From positions 1 to 64,000 of the forward strand of contig CAZPAV010000003.1 in the NCBI GenBank assembly GCA_964584755.1: a DNA stretch of 64,000 nucleotides, given 5' to 3'. Made by a program: the position numbers and the translations under genes. The notes under the pieces were generated by a model. The model was not told the origin of the DNA. It searched no databases and was given only the letters and a program-made list of their open reading frames with translations. Below, piece after piece: positions 8,765 through 19,400 of the stretch; the first letter of the stretch is position 1, and the number at the start of each line of letters is the position of its first letter. This DNA is from CAZPAV01 sp964584755 (GTDB taxonomy: Bacteria; Actinomycetota; Acidimicrobiia; Spongiisociales; UBA5794).

Positions 8765-10822
8765 GTGAAAGTGTTCCCGCCGGAGAAGATCCGCAACGTG
8801 GCGCTCGTCGGTCACAGCGGCTCGGGGAAGACGACCCTCGCCGAGGCGCTCCTCTACCGGGCGGGCGCCATCTCGCGACTGGGGCGCGTCGAGGACGGGA
8901 CCACCGTCTGCGACTTCGACCCCGAGGAGCACGCCCGCGGGATCTCCCTCTCCCTCGCCCTCGCCCCCTTCGTCTGGAAGGGCCACAAGATCAACCTCAT
9001 CGACACCCCGGGGTACGCCGACTTCGTCGGTGACGTGCACGCGGCCCTGCGGGTGGCGGACCTCGCCGTGTTCGTCGTCAACGCCGTCGACGGCGTCGAG
9101 GTGCAGACCGTCTACGCCTGGTCCATCGCCGAGCAGCTCGGCCTCCCCCGCATGATCTTCGTGAACAAGCTCGACAAGGAGCGCGCCTCCTTCGATCGCA
9201 CGCTGGCCGAGCTGCGGGACCGGTTCGGGGCCGGGATCGCCCCCATCGAGCTGCCGCTCGGCGACGGCGACGCCTTCCACGGCGTCGCCGACCTCTTCCG
9301 GGACCGGGCCTTCGTCTACGACAGCGGGGAGGGCGTCGAGGGCCCCATCCCCGAGGAGATCACCGACCGCAAGGAGACCGTCCGGGAGGCCCTCGTGGAG
9401 GGCATCGTCGTCGCCGACGACGACCTCCTCGAACGGTACCTCGAGGGGGAGATCCCCACCGTCGGCGAGCTCGAGCAGGCCATGTCCGGCGGGATCGCCG
9501 ACGCCACCGTCTACCCGGTGGTGTGCGGGTCGGCCACGGGACCCGTCGCCGTCGACCGGCTCGCCGACTTCATCGTCGCGTTGGGTCCCTCGCCACGCCA
9601 GCGACCTCCCGTGGAGGTCGTCGCCGGAGACCAGACGGTGACGATCCCCCCGGACCCGGAGGGTGACCCCCTGGCGTTCGTCTTCAAGACCATCGCCGAT
9701 CCCTACGTGGGGCAGATCTCCCTGTTCCGGGTGCTCTCGGGAACGATCCGCCCCGAGACGACCCTCACGAACCCGCGCACCGGCAGCGACGAGCGTCTCA
9801 CGAAGATCGCCACGATGATCGGGAAGGAGACCGAGCTCGTCGACGCCGCGCCCGCCGGCGACATCGCCGCGGTGGCGAAGCTCAACGACACCGCCACCGG
9901 CGACACGCTCGCGCCGAAACACACCCCGGTCCGGATCCCCGCCATCGGCCGTCCGGAGCCGGTCCTCGCCACCGCCGTCGTCGCCCGCACCCAGGCGGAC
10001 GAGGACAAGCTCGCCAACGCGCTGCGCCGCATCCTCGAGGAGGACCCGGCGTTGCGCGTCAGTCGGAACGACGAGACCCGGCAGACCCTCCTCCACGGCA
10101 TGGGGGAGACCCACCTCGCCATCACCCTCGAGCGGCTCCAGCGGAAGTTCGGCGTCGCCGTCGACACCGAGCCGGTGCAGGTTCCCTTCCGGGAGACCAT
10201 CTCGCGACCGGCGGAGGCCGAGGGGAAGTACAAGAAGCAGACGGGAGGTCACGGCCAGTTCGGCGTCTGCTACCTGAAGATCGAGCCCCTTCCCCGGGGA
10301 GAGGGTTTCGAGTTCGTCGACGAGATCAAGGGCGGCGCCATTCCCCGTCAGTTCATCCCCGCCGTCGAGAAGGGGATCGTCGAGACGATGGCCGAGGGCG
10401 GGGTGCACGGGTTCCCCGTCGTCGACGTCCGGGTCCACCTCGTCGACGGGAAGTACCACTCGGTCGACTCCTCGGAGATGAGCTTCAAGCTCGCCGGACG
10501 CCTCGGTTTCCGGGCGGCCATGGAGCAGGCCGCGCCCATCGTGCTCGAGCCGATCTCACGCATCGAGGTCCTCGTCCCTCCCGAGTACCAGGGGGACGTC
10601 ATGGGCGACCTCAGTGCCCGGCGGGGCCAGGTGCAGGGAACCGAGGCGGCGCCCGGCGGGCGACAGAAGATCACGGCACTCGTCCCCACCTCGGAGATCC
10701 TCAACTACGCGATCGATCTCCGCTCCATCACCCAGGGTTGGGGAAGCTTCACCGCGGTCCACGACCACTACCAGGAGCTCCCCTCGCATCTCGTCGACCG
10801 CATCCTCGCCGAGCGGGAGTGA
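8765..10822 (+). CDS. Elongation factor G-like GTPase (EF-G2 type)
   Basis: The 685-residue protein has the EF-G domain order: G domain, domain II, and domains III-V with the EFG_IV segment around 410-600 (KKQTGGHGQFGVCYLKIEP). The P-loop is GHSGSGKTT at 16-24, and NKLDKER supplies the guanine-specificity motif. The P-loop and switch region differ from the classic GHIDAGKTTT. That is typical of the actinobacterial EF-G paralogue (FusA2-like), whose role is unclear, rather than the main translocase, which usually sits beside rpsG and tuf. GTG 8765 is the likely start; an ATG five bases earlier runs into an immediate stop. The gene ends 9 bp before the convergent ppx gene. Confidence 0.88.
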   Translation: MKVFPPEKIRNVALVGHSGSGKTTLAEALLYRAGAISRLGRVEDGTTVCDFDPEEHARGISLSLALAPFVWKGHKINLIDTPGYADFVGDVHAALRVADLAVFVVNAVDGVEVQTVYAWSIAEQLGLPRMIFVNKLDKERASFDRTLAELRDRFGAGIAPIELPLGDGDAFHGVADLFRDRAFVYDSGEGVEGPIPEEITDRKETVREALVEGIVVADDDLLERYLEGEIPTVGELEQAMSGGIADATVYPVVCGSATGPVAVDRLADFIVALGPSPRQRPPVEVVAGDQTVTIPPDPEGDPLAFVFKTIADPYVGQISLFRVLSGTIRPETTLTNPRTGSDERLTKIATMIGKETELVDAAPAGDIAAVAKLNDTATGDTLAPKHTPVRIPAIGRPEPVLATAVVARTQADEDKLANALRRILEEDPALRVSRNDETRQTLLHGMGETHLAITLERLQRKFGVAVDTEPVQVPFRETISRPAEAEGKYKKQTGGHGQFGVCYLKIEPLPRGEGFEFVDEIKGGAIPRQFIPAVEKGIVETMAEGGVHGFPVVDVRVHLVDGKYHSVDSSEMSFKLAGRLGFRAAMEQAAPIVLEPISRIEVLVPPEYQGDVMGDLSARRGQVQGTEAAPGGRQKITALVPTSEILNYAIDLRSITQGWGSFTAVHDHYQELPSHLVDRILAERE

Positions 10823-10831
10823 TCGCGGGGT

Positions 10832-11752
10832 TCACTCCCCCCGTGGGGAGCGCTCCCTCCCCACGGTGAGCACGATGCCGTCGAGGAGGTCGTGTTCGGA
10901 GACGGTGAGCGCATCGGCGTCGAGGGCGGCGAGGGTCTCGGCGACGACGACCGCGCCCCCGAGGATCACCGGCGCCCGCGCCGGATCGAGGGAGGGGATG
11001 GCGGCCGTCCGCGTCAGGTCGAGCCGGGCGAGCCGGGCGATGAGGCGCTCCACGTCCTCCCGCCGCAGGCGCGACCCGTCGACGCGATCCCGGTCGTACC
11101 GTCGCAGGCCGAGGGTCATGGCGGCGAGGCTGGTGACGGTGCCCGCCACGCCGATCACCTCGGCGGCCGGGGCCGGCGGCCGGGCCGGTGCGAGGAGCCG
11201 GTCCACCTCGGCGCGGGCCGCGGCGAGGTCGGCGGCCGAGGCGGGACGGCGAGGCAGGCACCGCTCGGTGAGCCGTACCGAGCCGATGTCGACGCTGCGC
11301 ACCCATTCGGGACGGTCGCGACCGAGCACGAGCTCGGTGGATCCGCCACCGACGTCCACCACGAGGACCCGTCCGGTGGAGGACCGACCGGCGGTGGCGC
11401 CGGCGAAGGCGAGCGCAGCCTCCTCGACCCCCTCCAGGACCTCGGGCCGGAATCCGAGCGCGTCGGTCGCCCGGCGCAGGAACTCCGATCCGTCGGCGGC
11501 GTCACGGGTGGCGGAGGTAGCCACCGCCCGGGCGGCATCGACCCCGGTGTGACGGATCTCCTCGGCGAAGGACCGGAGGACGTTCAGGGTGCGGGCGACG
11601 GGCCCCGCCGAGAACCGGCCGTGACGGTCGACGCCCCGCCCGAGGCCGGTCACCACGGCCCGGCGCACTCGATCCTCGCTCCGACCGCCACGGCGGTCGG
11701 CGATGAGCAGCCGCGCGGTGTTCGTGCCGATGTCGACCGCCGCGATCCTCAT
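10832..11752 (-). CDS. Ppx/GppA exopolyphosphatase family protein
   Basis: This 306-residue protein begins MRIAAVDIGTNTARLLIADR, the phosphate-1 motif of the ASKHA-fold Ppx/GppA family. A second motif, VLVVDVGGGSTELVLG, follows at about 130-145. These enzymes remove phosphate from polyphosphate or hydrolyse pppGpp to ppGpp. The short single-lobe-pair form without the C-terminal HD domain is usual in actinobacteria. The ATG overlaps the stop of DUF501 by 4 bp (ATGA), so it is the last gene of the eno-ftsB-DUF501-ppx operon, an order seen widely in actinobacteria. It is convergent with the EF-G-like gene. Confidence 0.9.
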   Translation of the reverse strand: MRIAAVDIGTNTARLLIADRRGGRSEDRVRRAVVTGLGRGVDRHGRFSAGPVARTLNVLRSFAEEIRHTGVDAARAVATSATRDAADGSEFLRRATDALGFRPEVLEGVEEAALAFAGATAGRSSTGRVLVVDVGGGSTELVLGRDRPEWVRSVDIGSVRLTERCLPRRPASAADLAAARAEVDRLLAPARPPAPAAEVIGVAGTVTSLAAMTLGLRRYDRDRVDGSRLRREDVERLIARLARLDLTRTAAIPSLDPARAPVILGGAVVVAETLAALDADALTVSEHDLLDGIVLTVGRERSPRGE

Positions 11753-12270
11753 CGCGGCGGCTCCCGCCACTCGGGGTTCCGCCCCTCCCCGCCGGGAAGG
11801 ACACAGGGCAGGTCGCAGACGAGCTCCCCGATCTCGGCGGCCACCCACGACCCGATCGGGTTGTCGTTCCCGGCGAGGTGATCGGCGAGGTGGGCGTGCA
11901 GGCACTTCACCCCGCCGGTCGCCCCGGCGACGCCGCCCCGAGGACGGGGACCGGTGTGGTCCGGCGGCAGCGCCGCGTCCCGGTCGGCGGCGTAGCGGGC
12001 CATCGCCCGCTCGTGCCGTTCCGCCAGTCCGGGGTCGGCGGCGAGCGCCGCCTCGGCGCGGCGGATGCCCCCGGTCGACTCCATCCGGCTGGTTCGGAGG
12101 ACGGCGAGGGGACAGGTGAGCCAGTAGCGGGTCGGGAACGGCGTCCCGTCGTCGAGGAGCGGTGGTACGACGGTGACCACCGGCAGATCGAGCGGACACC
12201 GGGCGACGACGTCGACACGGGAGCGGGGAGGGCGCCCGATCTGGGCAGCGACCGCCGTCCGGTCATCCAT
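11749..12270 (-). CDS. DUF501 family protein
   Basis: The protein has 173 residues. It shows the family pattern of a central PTRYWLTCPLAVLRTSRMESTGG-like region (here starting FPTRYWLTC, about 46-70), and a conserved VKCLHAHLADHLAGNDNPIG element near 122-141 with a CxHxH-like cluster. The biochemical function of DUF501 is not known. Its constant position between the septum initiator and Ppx/GppA in actinobacteria suggests a housekeeping role. It overlaps both neighbours: 8 bp with the ftsB-like stop upstream and 4 bp with ppx downstream. Confidence 0.9.
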   Translation of the reverse strand: MDDRTAVAAQIGRPPRSRVDVVARCPLDLPVVTVVPPLLDDGTPFPTRYWLTCPLAVLRTSRMESTGGIRRAEAALAADPGLAERHERAMARYAADRDAALPPDHTGPRPRGGVAGATGGVKCLHAHLADHLAGNDNPIGSWVAAEIGELVCDLPCVLPGGEGRNPEWREPPR

Positions 12271-12709
12271 CCCGGTCGAGGTCCGCCCCGGTGAGATACT
12301 CCCAGATCCGCCGGTACCAGGGACGGGGCGCCGGGTTCCGGGCGTCGGCCGGGGTCACGTCGGCACGGGGATCGGTCCCGCCGTCGGGAACGACGACGAC
12401 GTACCCGATCTCGCCGGGACGAACCAGCCCGTACTCCTGCCGGGCGAGTCGCTCCACCTCGGCGTCGGTCCCCAGTCGCGCCACCCGCTCCTCGAGCCGG
12501 CGATTCTCGGCGACGAGCGCCGCGTACCGCTCCTCGGCGGCGGCGACACGTCGATGTTGCGCCACCATCTGGCGAAAGGGGAACACCCCCGAGACGGTGA
12601 GCGCCAGCGCCCCGAGGAGGATGAGGGCCAGCACCATCCCCCACCGCTGACGGCGGGGAGCCGGAGGCGGCGTCTCCGCGGTCGCGTTTCGCTCCCGGGT
12701 GAGGGTCAC
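12263..12709 (-). CDS. FtsB/DivIC-type septum formation initiator
   Basis: This bitopic membrane protein has 148 residues: a short cytoplasmic N-terminus, one membrane helix (about residues 22-42, MVLALILLGALALTVSGVFP), then a coiled coil (about 47-80, RRVAAAEERYAALVAENRRL) and the conserved EVERLARQEYGLVRPGEIGYVV segment. FtsB/DivIC links FtsL and FtsQ in the divisome. The GTG start (12707-12709) overlaps the eno stop as GTGA. The tail after residue 112 is Pro-rich and includes PWYRRIWEYLTG. Operon position directly after eno supports the call. Confidence 0.88.
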   Translation of the reverse strand: MTLTRERNATAETPPPAPRRQRWGMVLALILLGALALTVSGVFPFRQMVAQHRRVAAAEERYAALVAENRRLEERVARLGTDAEVERLARQEYGLVRPGEIGYVVVVPDGGTDPRADVTPADARNPAPRPWYRRIWEYLTGADLDRDG

Positions 12710-13989
12710 GGCATCCTCCCGAAGGGCGCCCATCCGGCGAACCGGGCGTCGTCGCCCAGCCGTTCCTCGATGCGCAGGAGCTGGTTGTACTTGGCGGTTC
12801 GCTCCCCACGCGCCGGCGCGCCCGTCTTGATCTGGCCGGCGTTCGTGGCCACCACGAGATGGGAGATGAACGCGTCCTCCGTCTCCCCGGAACGGTGGCT
12901 CACCATCCTCCCGTACCCATGCTCGGCGGCGTACGTCATCGTGTGGAGCGTCTCCGAGAGGGAGCCGATCTGGTTCACCTTGACGAGGATGGCGTTGGCG
13001 ACGCCCTCGTGCACGGCACGACGCAGGATCTCCTCGTTCGTCACGAAGATGTCGTCCCCGACGATCTGCAGGCGCCCCGCGAGCCGCGCGGTGAGCAGCG
13101 CCCACCCGTCCCAGTCGTCCTCGGCGAGCCCGTCCTCGATGGACACGATGGGATACTCGGCGGCGAGACCGTCGAGGTGGTCGACGAGCTCCGCGGCGGT
13201 GAGCGTCGCCCCGGAGAGCTCGTACCGTCCGGCGCGGTGGAGCTCCGTCGCCGCCACGTCGAGGGCGAACGCCACGTCGGTTCCGGGGCGGTACCCCGCC
13301 ACCTCCACCGCCTCGAGGAGGAGCTCGAGGACGGCCCGGTCGTCGGGCAGGTCGGGAGCGAAGCCACCCTCGTCCCCCACGTTCGTCGCCAGACCCCGCC
13401 CGGCGAGGACCCGCCGCAGGGCGTGGTACGTCTCCACGCCCGCCCGCAGGGCCTCGCGGTAGCTGGGGAGCCCGCCCGGGACGAGCATGAACTCCTGGAC
13501 GTCGACGGAGTTGGCGGCGTGGGCGCCGCCGTTGAGGACGTTGAGGCACGGCACCGGCAGCGTCCGGGCGGCGGTGCCGCCGAGGTAGCGGTAGAGGGGG
13601 AGGTCGAGGGCCGCCGCGGCCGCCCGCGCCACGGCGAGGGAGACGGCGAGGATGGCGTTGGCGCCGAGGCGCGCCTTGTTGGGCGTGGCGTCGAGATCCG
13701 CCATCTCCCGATCGACGCGTTCCTGGTCGACGGCGTCGAGCCCCACGAGCATCGGGGCGATCCGCTCCCGGACGTGACCCACGGCCTCGAGGACGCCCTT
13801 CCCGCCGTAGCGGTCCCCGCCGTCACGCAGCTCGACCGCCTCGAGGGTGCCGGTCGAGGCCCCGGAGGGGACGATGGATCGTCCGAAGGCGCCACCGGCG
13901 AGGTGCACCTCGGCCTCGACGGTCGGGTTCCCCCGCGAGTCGAGGACCTCCCGGGCGTGGATGCGTTGGATGGTCGTGGCGGTACCCAT
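12706..13989 (-). CDS. eno: Enolase
   Basis: The 427-residue protein converts 2-phosphoglycerate to phosphoenolpyruvate in glycolysis. It starts with IHAREVLDSRGNPTVEAEV. It carries the metal-binding SIEDGLAEDDW and GDDIFVTN, the catalytic lysine in LVKVNQIGSLSET and the SHRSGETED loop. Length is normal for the family. ATG 13989 lies 22 bp after the mazG stop, and the gene heads the block with the septum initiator, DUF501 and ppx, as in many actinobacteria. Confidence 0.97.
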   Translation of the reverse strand: MGTATTIQRIHAREVLDSRGNPTVEAEVHLAGGAFGRSIVPSGASTGTLEAVELRDGGDRYGGKGVLEAVGHVRERIAPMLVGLDAVDQERVDREMADLDATPNKARLGANAILAVSLAVARAAAAALDLPLYRYLGGTAARTLPVPCLNVLNGGAHAANSVDVQEFMLVPGGLPSYREALRAGVETYHALRRVLAGRGLATNVGDEGGFAPDLPDDRAVLELLLEAVEVAGYRPGTDVAFALDVAATELHRAGRYELSGATLTAAELVDHLDGLAAEYPIVSIEDGLAEDDWDGWALLTARLAGRLQIVGDDIFVTNEEILRRAVHEGVANAILVKVNQIGSLSETLHTMTYAAEHGYGRMVSHRSGETEDAFISHLVVATNAGQIKTGAPARGERTAKYNQLLRIEERLGDDARFAGWAPFGRMP

Positions 13990-14011
13990 GACCGCGGAGG
14001 CTAATCGTCCC

Positions 14012-15490
14012 TCACGCCAAGCCCGGTGACCGATCGCGCTTCACCGTCTCCCACAGCTCCTCGAGCAGCTCGGCGCCGGCGTCCCGGAGGTCGAGGCCGC
14101 GCCGTCGGGCGAGGACCTCCAGCGCCCGGAAGCGTGCCACGAACTCGTCGTTGGCCCGGGCCAGGGCGGCCTCGGGATCGACGCCGAGGTGCCGGGCGAG
14201 ATTCACCACCGAGAACAGGACGTCCCCGAGCTCGTCGAGGCGCCGCTCCGGGTCCTCGCCCGCCGCCTGCAGCTCCTCGAGCTCCCCGGCGACGACCCGG
14301 AAGACCTCCGCGGCGCGCTCCCAGTCGAAGCCGACCGAGGCCGCTCGTCGCTGGAGCTTGTCGGCTCGGGCGATCCCGGGCAGGGAGCGGGGAACGTCGT
14401 CCATGAGCGAGGCGCGGCCTTTCTCCTCGCCCTTCAGCTCCTCCCAGTTGGCGAGCACCTCGTCGGGCGTCTCGGCGACGACCTCACCGAAGACGTGGGG
14501 ATGTCGCCGCACGAGCTTGCGGCGGATCCCCTCGGCCACCTCCTCCACGTCGAACGCTCCCGCCTCCCGGGCGAGCGTGGCGTGGAAGACGACCTGGAGC
14601 AGGAGGTCGCCGAGCTCCTCCTCCACCTCGGCGTAGGCGCCGAGATCGGGGGCGCCGGAGGGCGCCGCCGGCGGGAGCGCGCTCACCGCCGCCACCGTCT
14701 CGTACGCCTCCTCGACGAGATGGCCCAGGAGGGTGTGGTGGGTCTGCTCCCGATCCCAGGGGCAGCGCCGGCGGAGGAGCCGGTTGGTGACGACGAGCCC
14801 GTGCCACCCCACCTCCTGGGCGGGGACGAAGAGCGTCGTCCGCTCGTCGGGTCGCACCTGCGTCAGCGCGGAGAGCGGGACGGTCGTCACCGCCTCGTCG
14901 GGGGCGCCCAGTCGGGCGAGGACCGTCACCGGGGTGGCGTCGTCGAGGACCCTCCCCAAGGTGGCGGCGACGTCGGCGAGGACCAGCGGGGTGTCCACCT
15001 GGGTGACGAAGGTGGGGAGGTGGAGGGGGAAGGGGTCGGGAAGGTCACGCCCGTCGACGATCTGGGCTCCCTGGGCGATCGGGTCGACCCCGACCGCGGC
15101 GTACGCGTGGTCGAGGAAGGACACGCCCGGCATCACCGCCACCGGGATCCCCGCGTCGCGGGCCCGCGCCAGGAGCAGGGACACCGTCCGCTCCCCCACC
15201 CATGCGCTCCCCGGTACGGCGTACACGGTCGGACCGCCGGCGGCGACCTCGATCACCCGGGTGACGATCGTCTCGTACACCGCGGCGAGGTCGGTTCCCG
15301 ACTCGTAGCAGTCGTCACAGGACCGCACCTCGCGGCGGCGGGCGAGCTCCGCGGCGGCGGGATGCCGCAGGGTCCGTACGAGGACGCGGCGGGACGGATC
15401 GAGGAGCACCTCCCGGGCCCGGAGCGGTACCCCGTCCAGGCCCGCGGGACCCAGCCCGACGACGACGACACCCGCGCCGGCGGGGGTCAT
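14012..15490 (-). CDS. mazG: Tetrapyrrole-methylase-like / MazG nucleotide pyrophosphohydrolase
   Basis: The 492-residue product fuses two domains. The N-terminal SAM-dependent tetrapyrrole (corrin/porphyrin) methylase-like domain (about 1-220) begins with VVVVGLGPAGLDGVP. The C-terminal MazG domain (about 250-492) has PWDREQTHHTLLGHLVEEAYE and VEEELGDLLLQVVFHA, the EExxE and ExxD metal-binding motifs. MazG hydrolyses nucleoside triphosphates to monophosphates, cleaning the pool or modulating alarmones. This YabN-like fusion is common in Gram-positive bacteria; the methylase half has no proven substrate. ATG 15490 overlaps the upstream PPIase gene by 4 bp. Confidence 0.92.
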   Translation of the reverse strand: MTPAGAGVVVVGLGPAGLDGVPLRAREVLLDPSRRVLVRTLRHPAAAELARRREVRSCDDCYESGTDLAAVYETIVTRVIEVAAGGPTVYAVPGSAWVGERTVSLLLARARDAGIPVAVMPGVSFLDHAYAAVGVDPIAQGAQIVDGRDLPDPFPLHLPTFVTQVDTPLVLADVAATLGRVLDDATPVTVLARLGAPDEAVTTVPLSALTQVRPDERTTLFVPAQEVGWHGLVVTNRLLRRRCPWDREQTHHTLLGHLVEEAYETVAAVSALPPAAPSGAPDLGAYAEVEEELGDLLLQVVFHATLAREAGAFDVEEVAEGIRRKLVRRHPHVFGEVVAETPDEVLANWEELKGEEKGRASLMDDVPRSLPGIARADKLQRRAASVGFDWERAAEVFRVVAGELEELQAAGEDPERRLDELGDVLFSVVNLARHLGVDPEAALARANDEFVARFRALEVLARRRGLDLRDAGAELLEELWETVKRDRSPGLA

Positions 15491-16422
15491 CCCCCGGGGG
15501 GCGGCGTGATGCCGTCGACGAAGCCGGCCCACGTCCCCACCTCCGAACGCACCGTGACGACGGCTCGCGTCGCCACCGTGTCGAGCCAGGGCTTCCACAC
15601 GGCGTCGACCGCCGCGGCGTCGACGTAGCGGAGGGGATCGGCGCGAAGCTCCTCGATGCCACCCGGCGCCGTTCGGGAGTCGACGATGAGGACGTGCCAT
15701 CCCATGTCGGAGCGGACGGGCCCGACGAGGCCGCCGATCGGGGTCGTCGCCAGCTCCCGGGCCACGTCCGCGCCGAAGGGCTGCGCGAAGGCCGACGCGG
15801 GGAGCGGACAGGGCAGCGCCCCGCCGGGGCTCCGGTCGTCCACCGAGACGTCGGCGACGACCGTGGCGAAGTCCTCGCCCGCGTCGAGCCGGGCCCGGGC
15901 GGCGTCGGCCTCCTCCCGGGTCACGGTGAGGACGTGACGGACACACACCTGCGTCACCTCCTCGGGATGCTCGGCGAGGAGGTTCTCCAGGTAGCCCGGA
16001 TCGTCCTGGAGGAGGCGGGCGATGACCGTGTCGCGCAGGACGAGCAGCCGGGCGACGAGCTCGAGCTGCGCCTCGGTGTTGTCCGGATCGGAGCGGATGC
16101 TGTCGAAGATCCTCGCCTCGTCGCCGGCGGGGTCGGCGATCTTGTCGCGAGCCCGCGCCGGGTCCTCGAGCCCCGTCGTCCCGAAGTCGGCCGCGGCGGC
16201 GTCGCGCAGTGCCTGGAGGAGGATCATCCGGGAGAGGTCGCGCCGGTAGCGCTCCCCGGAGACCGCGGCCTTCGTCATGTAGCTGTGCCGCAGGGCGGCG
16301 ACGGCTCCCCGCTCGATGGGCACCCCGTCCACCGAGGCGACGACGACCTCCTGGCCGCAGGCCGCCAGCAGCAGCCCGCCGGCCGCGAGGAGGAGAACGA
16401 TCCGTTTCGTCAGGGACGTCAT
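15487..16422 (-). CDS. Parvulin-type peptidyl-prolyl isomerase lipoprotein
   Basis: The 311-residue protein has a lipoprotein signal peptide (MTSLTKRIVLLLAAGG then LLLAAC) with the lipidated cysteine at residue 22. The body resembles SurA/PrsA folding factors, with an N-terminal helical chaperone region and a parvulin domain (about 190-285: VCVRHVLTVTREEADAARAR ... DMGWHVLIVDSR). It should sit on the outer face of the membrane and help exported proteins fold. It lies between mfd (25 bp upstream) and mazG (4-bp overlap), matching the mfd-PPIase-mazG-eno order found in actinobacteria. Confidence 0.88.
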   Translation of the reverse strand: MTSLTKRIVLLLAAGGLLLAACGQEVVVASVDGVPIERGAVAALRHSYMTKAAVSGERYRRDLSRMILLQALRDAAAADFGTTGLEDPARARDKIADPAGDEARIFDSIRSDPDNTEAQLELVARLLVLRDTVIARLLQDDPGYLENLLAEHPEEVTQVCVRHVLTVTREEADAARARLDAGEDFATVVADVSVDDRSPGGALPCPLPASAFAQPFGADVARELATTPIGGLVGPVRSDMGWHVLIVDSRTAPGGIEELRADPLRYVDAAAVDAVWKPWLDTVATRAVVTVRSEVGTWAGFVDGITPPPGG

Positions 16423-16447
16423 GGGCACCACCGGAAGGGCTCGTCGG

Positions 16448-19400
16448 TCATGGGGTCTCGGGCGGCCACAGTCTACGGAGGAACGCCACGAGCCGGGCGG
16501 GGTCGGCCAGACCGCGTGCCGGGAGGAACAGGACCTCGCCACGCACCACGGCGCGTGGCTGGAGCCGCTGCAGGCGGACCTCCTGGGAGGCACGCAACGC
16601 GACGGGGGCGACGCGGATCTCCTCACGGGCCTTCACCACCTCGCGGATGCCGAGCCGGAGCGCCTCGACCCGCAGGCGGGCGACGTCGAGCAGGCGCGCC
16701 GCGGAGGCCGGGGGATCGCCGTAGCGGTCCTCCCACTCGGCCCGGACCTCCTCCACCTGGTCGGCCTCGGTGGCCGCGGCGAGTCGCCGGTACGCCTCGA
16801 GACGGGCGTCGATCCCGGGGATGTACCCCTCGGGGAGATGGGCGTCTCCCGGAAGGTCGATGCGCACCTCGGGCGGCGCCTCCGCCGCCACCTCGCCGCC
16901 GCGGAGCTCGGCTACGGCCTCGGCGACGAGGCGCGTGTAGAGGTCGAACCCGACGGCGGCGATGTGTCCCGACTGCGTCTCCGAGAGGATGCTCCCCGCG
17001 CCACGGATCTCCAGGTCCCGCAGCGCGAGGTCGAAGCCGGAACCGAGCTCCGAGAACTCGCCGATGGCCTCGAGACGACGGTAGGCGGCGTCGCCGAGAC
17101 GCTCCGCCGGGGGATGGAAGAGGTAGGCGTAGGCGCGCTGGTCGCTGCGCCCCACGCGTCCCCGCAGTTGATAGAGCTGGCCGAGACCGAGACGGTCGGC
17201 ACGCTCGACGACGAGGGTGTTCACCTGGGGGAGGTCGAGGCCCGACTCGATGATCGTCGTCGCCACCAGGACGTCGTACTCCCGGTTCCAGAAGTCGTAC
17301 ATGACCTGCTCGAGGCGACTCTCCGACATCCGTCCATGAGCCACCGCGTAGCGCGCGTCGGGTACGAGCAGCCGGAGCCGGGCGACCGCGTGGTCGATCG
17401 ACTGGACCCGGTTGTGGACGTAGAAGACCTGGCCCTCCCGCAGGAGCTCGCGCCGGATCGCCGCGGACACGGCGCGCTCGTCGTACGGGCCGACGTAGGT
17501 GAGGATCGGGTGGCGGTCCTCGGGAGGGGTCCGGATGTGGCTCACGTCCCGGATCCCGGTCAGCGCCATCTCGAGAGTCCGGGGAATGGGTGTGGCGGTG
17601 AGGGTGAGGACGTCGACGGAGGCGCGGAGCGCCTTGAGCCGGTCCTTGGCGGCGACCCCGAACCGCTGCTCCTCGTCGACGACGAGGAGCCCGAGGTCCG
17701 CGAAGACGACGTCCTCGCCGAGGAGCCGGTGGGTCCCGATCACGACGTCCACCGTGCCCTCGGCGAGGCCGGCGAGGACCGCCCGCTGCTGGGCGCCGGT
17801 GAGGAACCGGCTCAGCATCTCCACCCGCACCGGGTACGGCGCGAACCGCTCCCGGAAGGTGGCGTGGTGCTGCTGCGCGAGGAGCGTGGTGGGAACGAGC
17901 ACCGCCGCCTGCCGGCCGTCCTGGACGGCCTTGAACACGGCACGGAGGGCGACCTCCGTCTTCCCGAAACCCACGTCGCCGAAGACGAGGCGGTCCATCG
18001 GCCGGGGGGACTCCATGTCGGCCTTCACCTCGGCGATGGCGCGGAGCTGGTCCGTCGTCTCCTCGAAGGGGAAGTCTCCCTCGAACTCCCGTTGCCACGG
18101 GGTGTCGGACGGGAAGGCGTGACCGGACGCCGCGGCACGCCGGCGATGGAGCGCCACGACCTCCTCGGCGACGACGGCGGCGGCACGCCGCGCCCTGGAG
18201 CGGGTCTGCGCCCAGTCGGAGCCGCCCATCCGGGACAGCCGGGGTTGCTCTCCGCCGGTGTAGCGCTGCACGGCGGCGAGCTGGTCGGTGGGGACGTACA
18301 GCTTGTCCCCCCCGGCGTACTCCACGAGGAGGTAGTCCCGCTCGGTTCCGGCGAGGTCGCGATGGACGAGACCGAGGAACCGCCCGATGCCATGGTGATG
18401 GTGGACGACGTAGTCGCCGGGCCGGAGATCACGGTAGGCGGCGACCGCGGCCGCACGGGGACGCCGCCGGCGTCGATGGGCCCGGCGCCTCCCGGCGACC
18501 TCACGCTCACCGACCACCGCCACGCCGATCCGGGGAGAGACGAAGCCGCGGTGGATGCCGTGTGGGAGGATCGCGGGACGGACCCGGTCGAGGCGGTCGA
18601 GCACGGGAAGACCGCTCCCCGCCTCGGCGAGCAGACGGGCCACCCGCTCGGCGGCGGGGGCACCGTCCATGGCGACCACGACGTCCACGCCGCGGGCCAC
18701 CCAACGGTTCACCGCGGCGGCGACCGACTCCGGGTCCCCGGGGGTGGCGTCGAGGCTCCGCACCTCGTGGCGCGCCGTCGTGGCGTCGCGCGGCATCGGC
18801 GGCGCGGTCACGAGCCGATCCCCCATCGCGTCGAGTCCTCCGGGCAGGAAGAGCGCCGGGTGGTCCCCCGCCTCGGGCGCCCCGGAGCCCCACGTCGGAG
18901 CGAGGGCCCGTGCCAGGTCCTCCTCCTCGCCACGCAACTCCTCGGCCCGGGCGCGCAGCCGCTCGGGATCGAAGGCCACGACGATCACGTCGTCGGCGAG
19001 CTCGTCGAAGACGGTCCGCTCGTCGGTGAGCCACGGCAGCCACGACTCGAGACCAGCGAAGGACACGCCCTCGGCGATGCGCTCCCAGGTCTCGGCCGCC
19101 CACCGCTGGGTGTCACGCAAGGTCCGGGCCCGGGCGGCGACCCGGTCGTCGATGCGGACCTCCCGGGCGGGGAAGAGCTCCACCTGGGGGAGCTTCCCGC
19201 GGGAACGCTGGGACGTCACCGAGAAGGGCCGGATCTCCTCGAGGATGTCCCCCCAGAAGTCCAGGCGGAGCGGCTCCTCGCCGGCGGCGGGGTACACGTC
19301 GATGATGCCGCCTCGCACCGCGAACTCGCCGCGCGCCTCCACCCGGTCGGTCCGTCCGTACCCGGCCGCGACGAGGCGGGCGACGAGCTCCTCGAAGGGC

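Noticed and set aside
8690..10459. Minus-strand frame opposite the EF-G-like gene
   Set aside because: Asp/Gly/Val-rich shadow of a clear EF-G frame; no recognisable domain.
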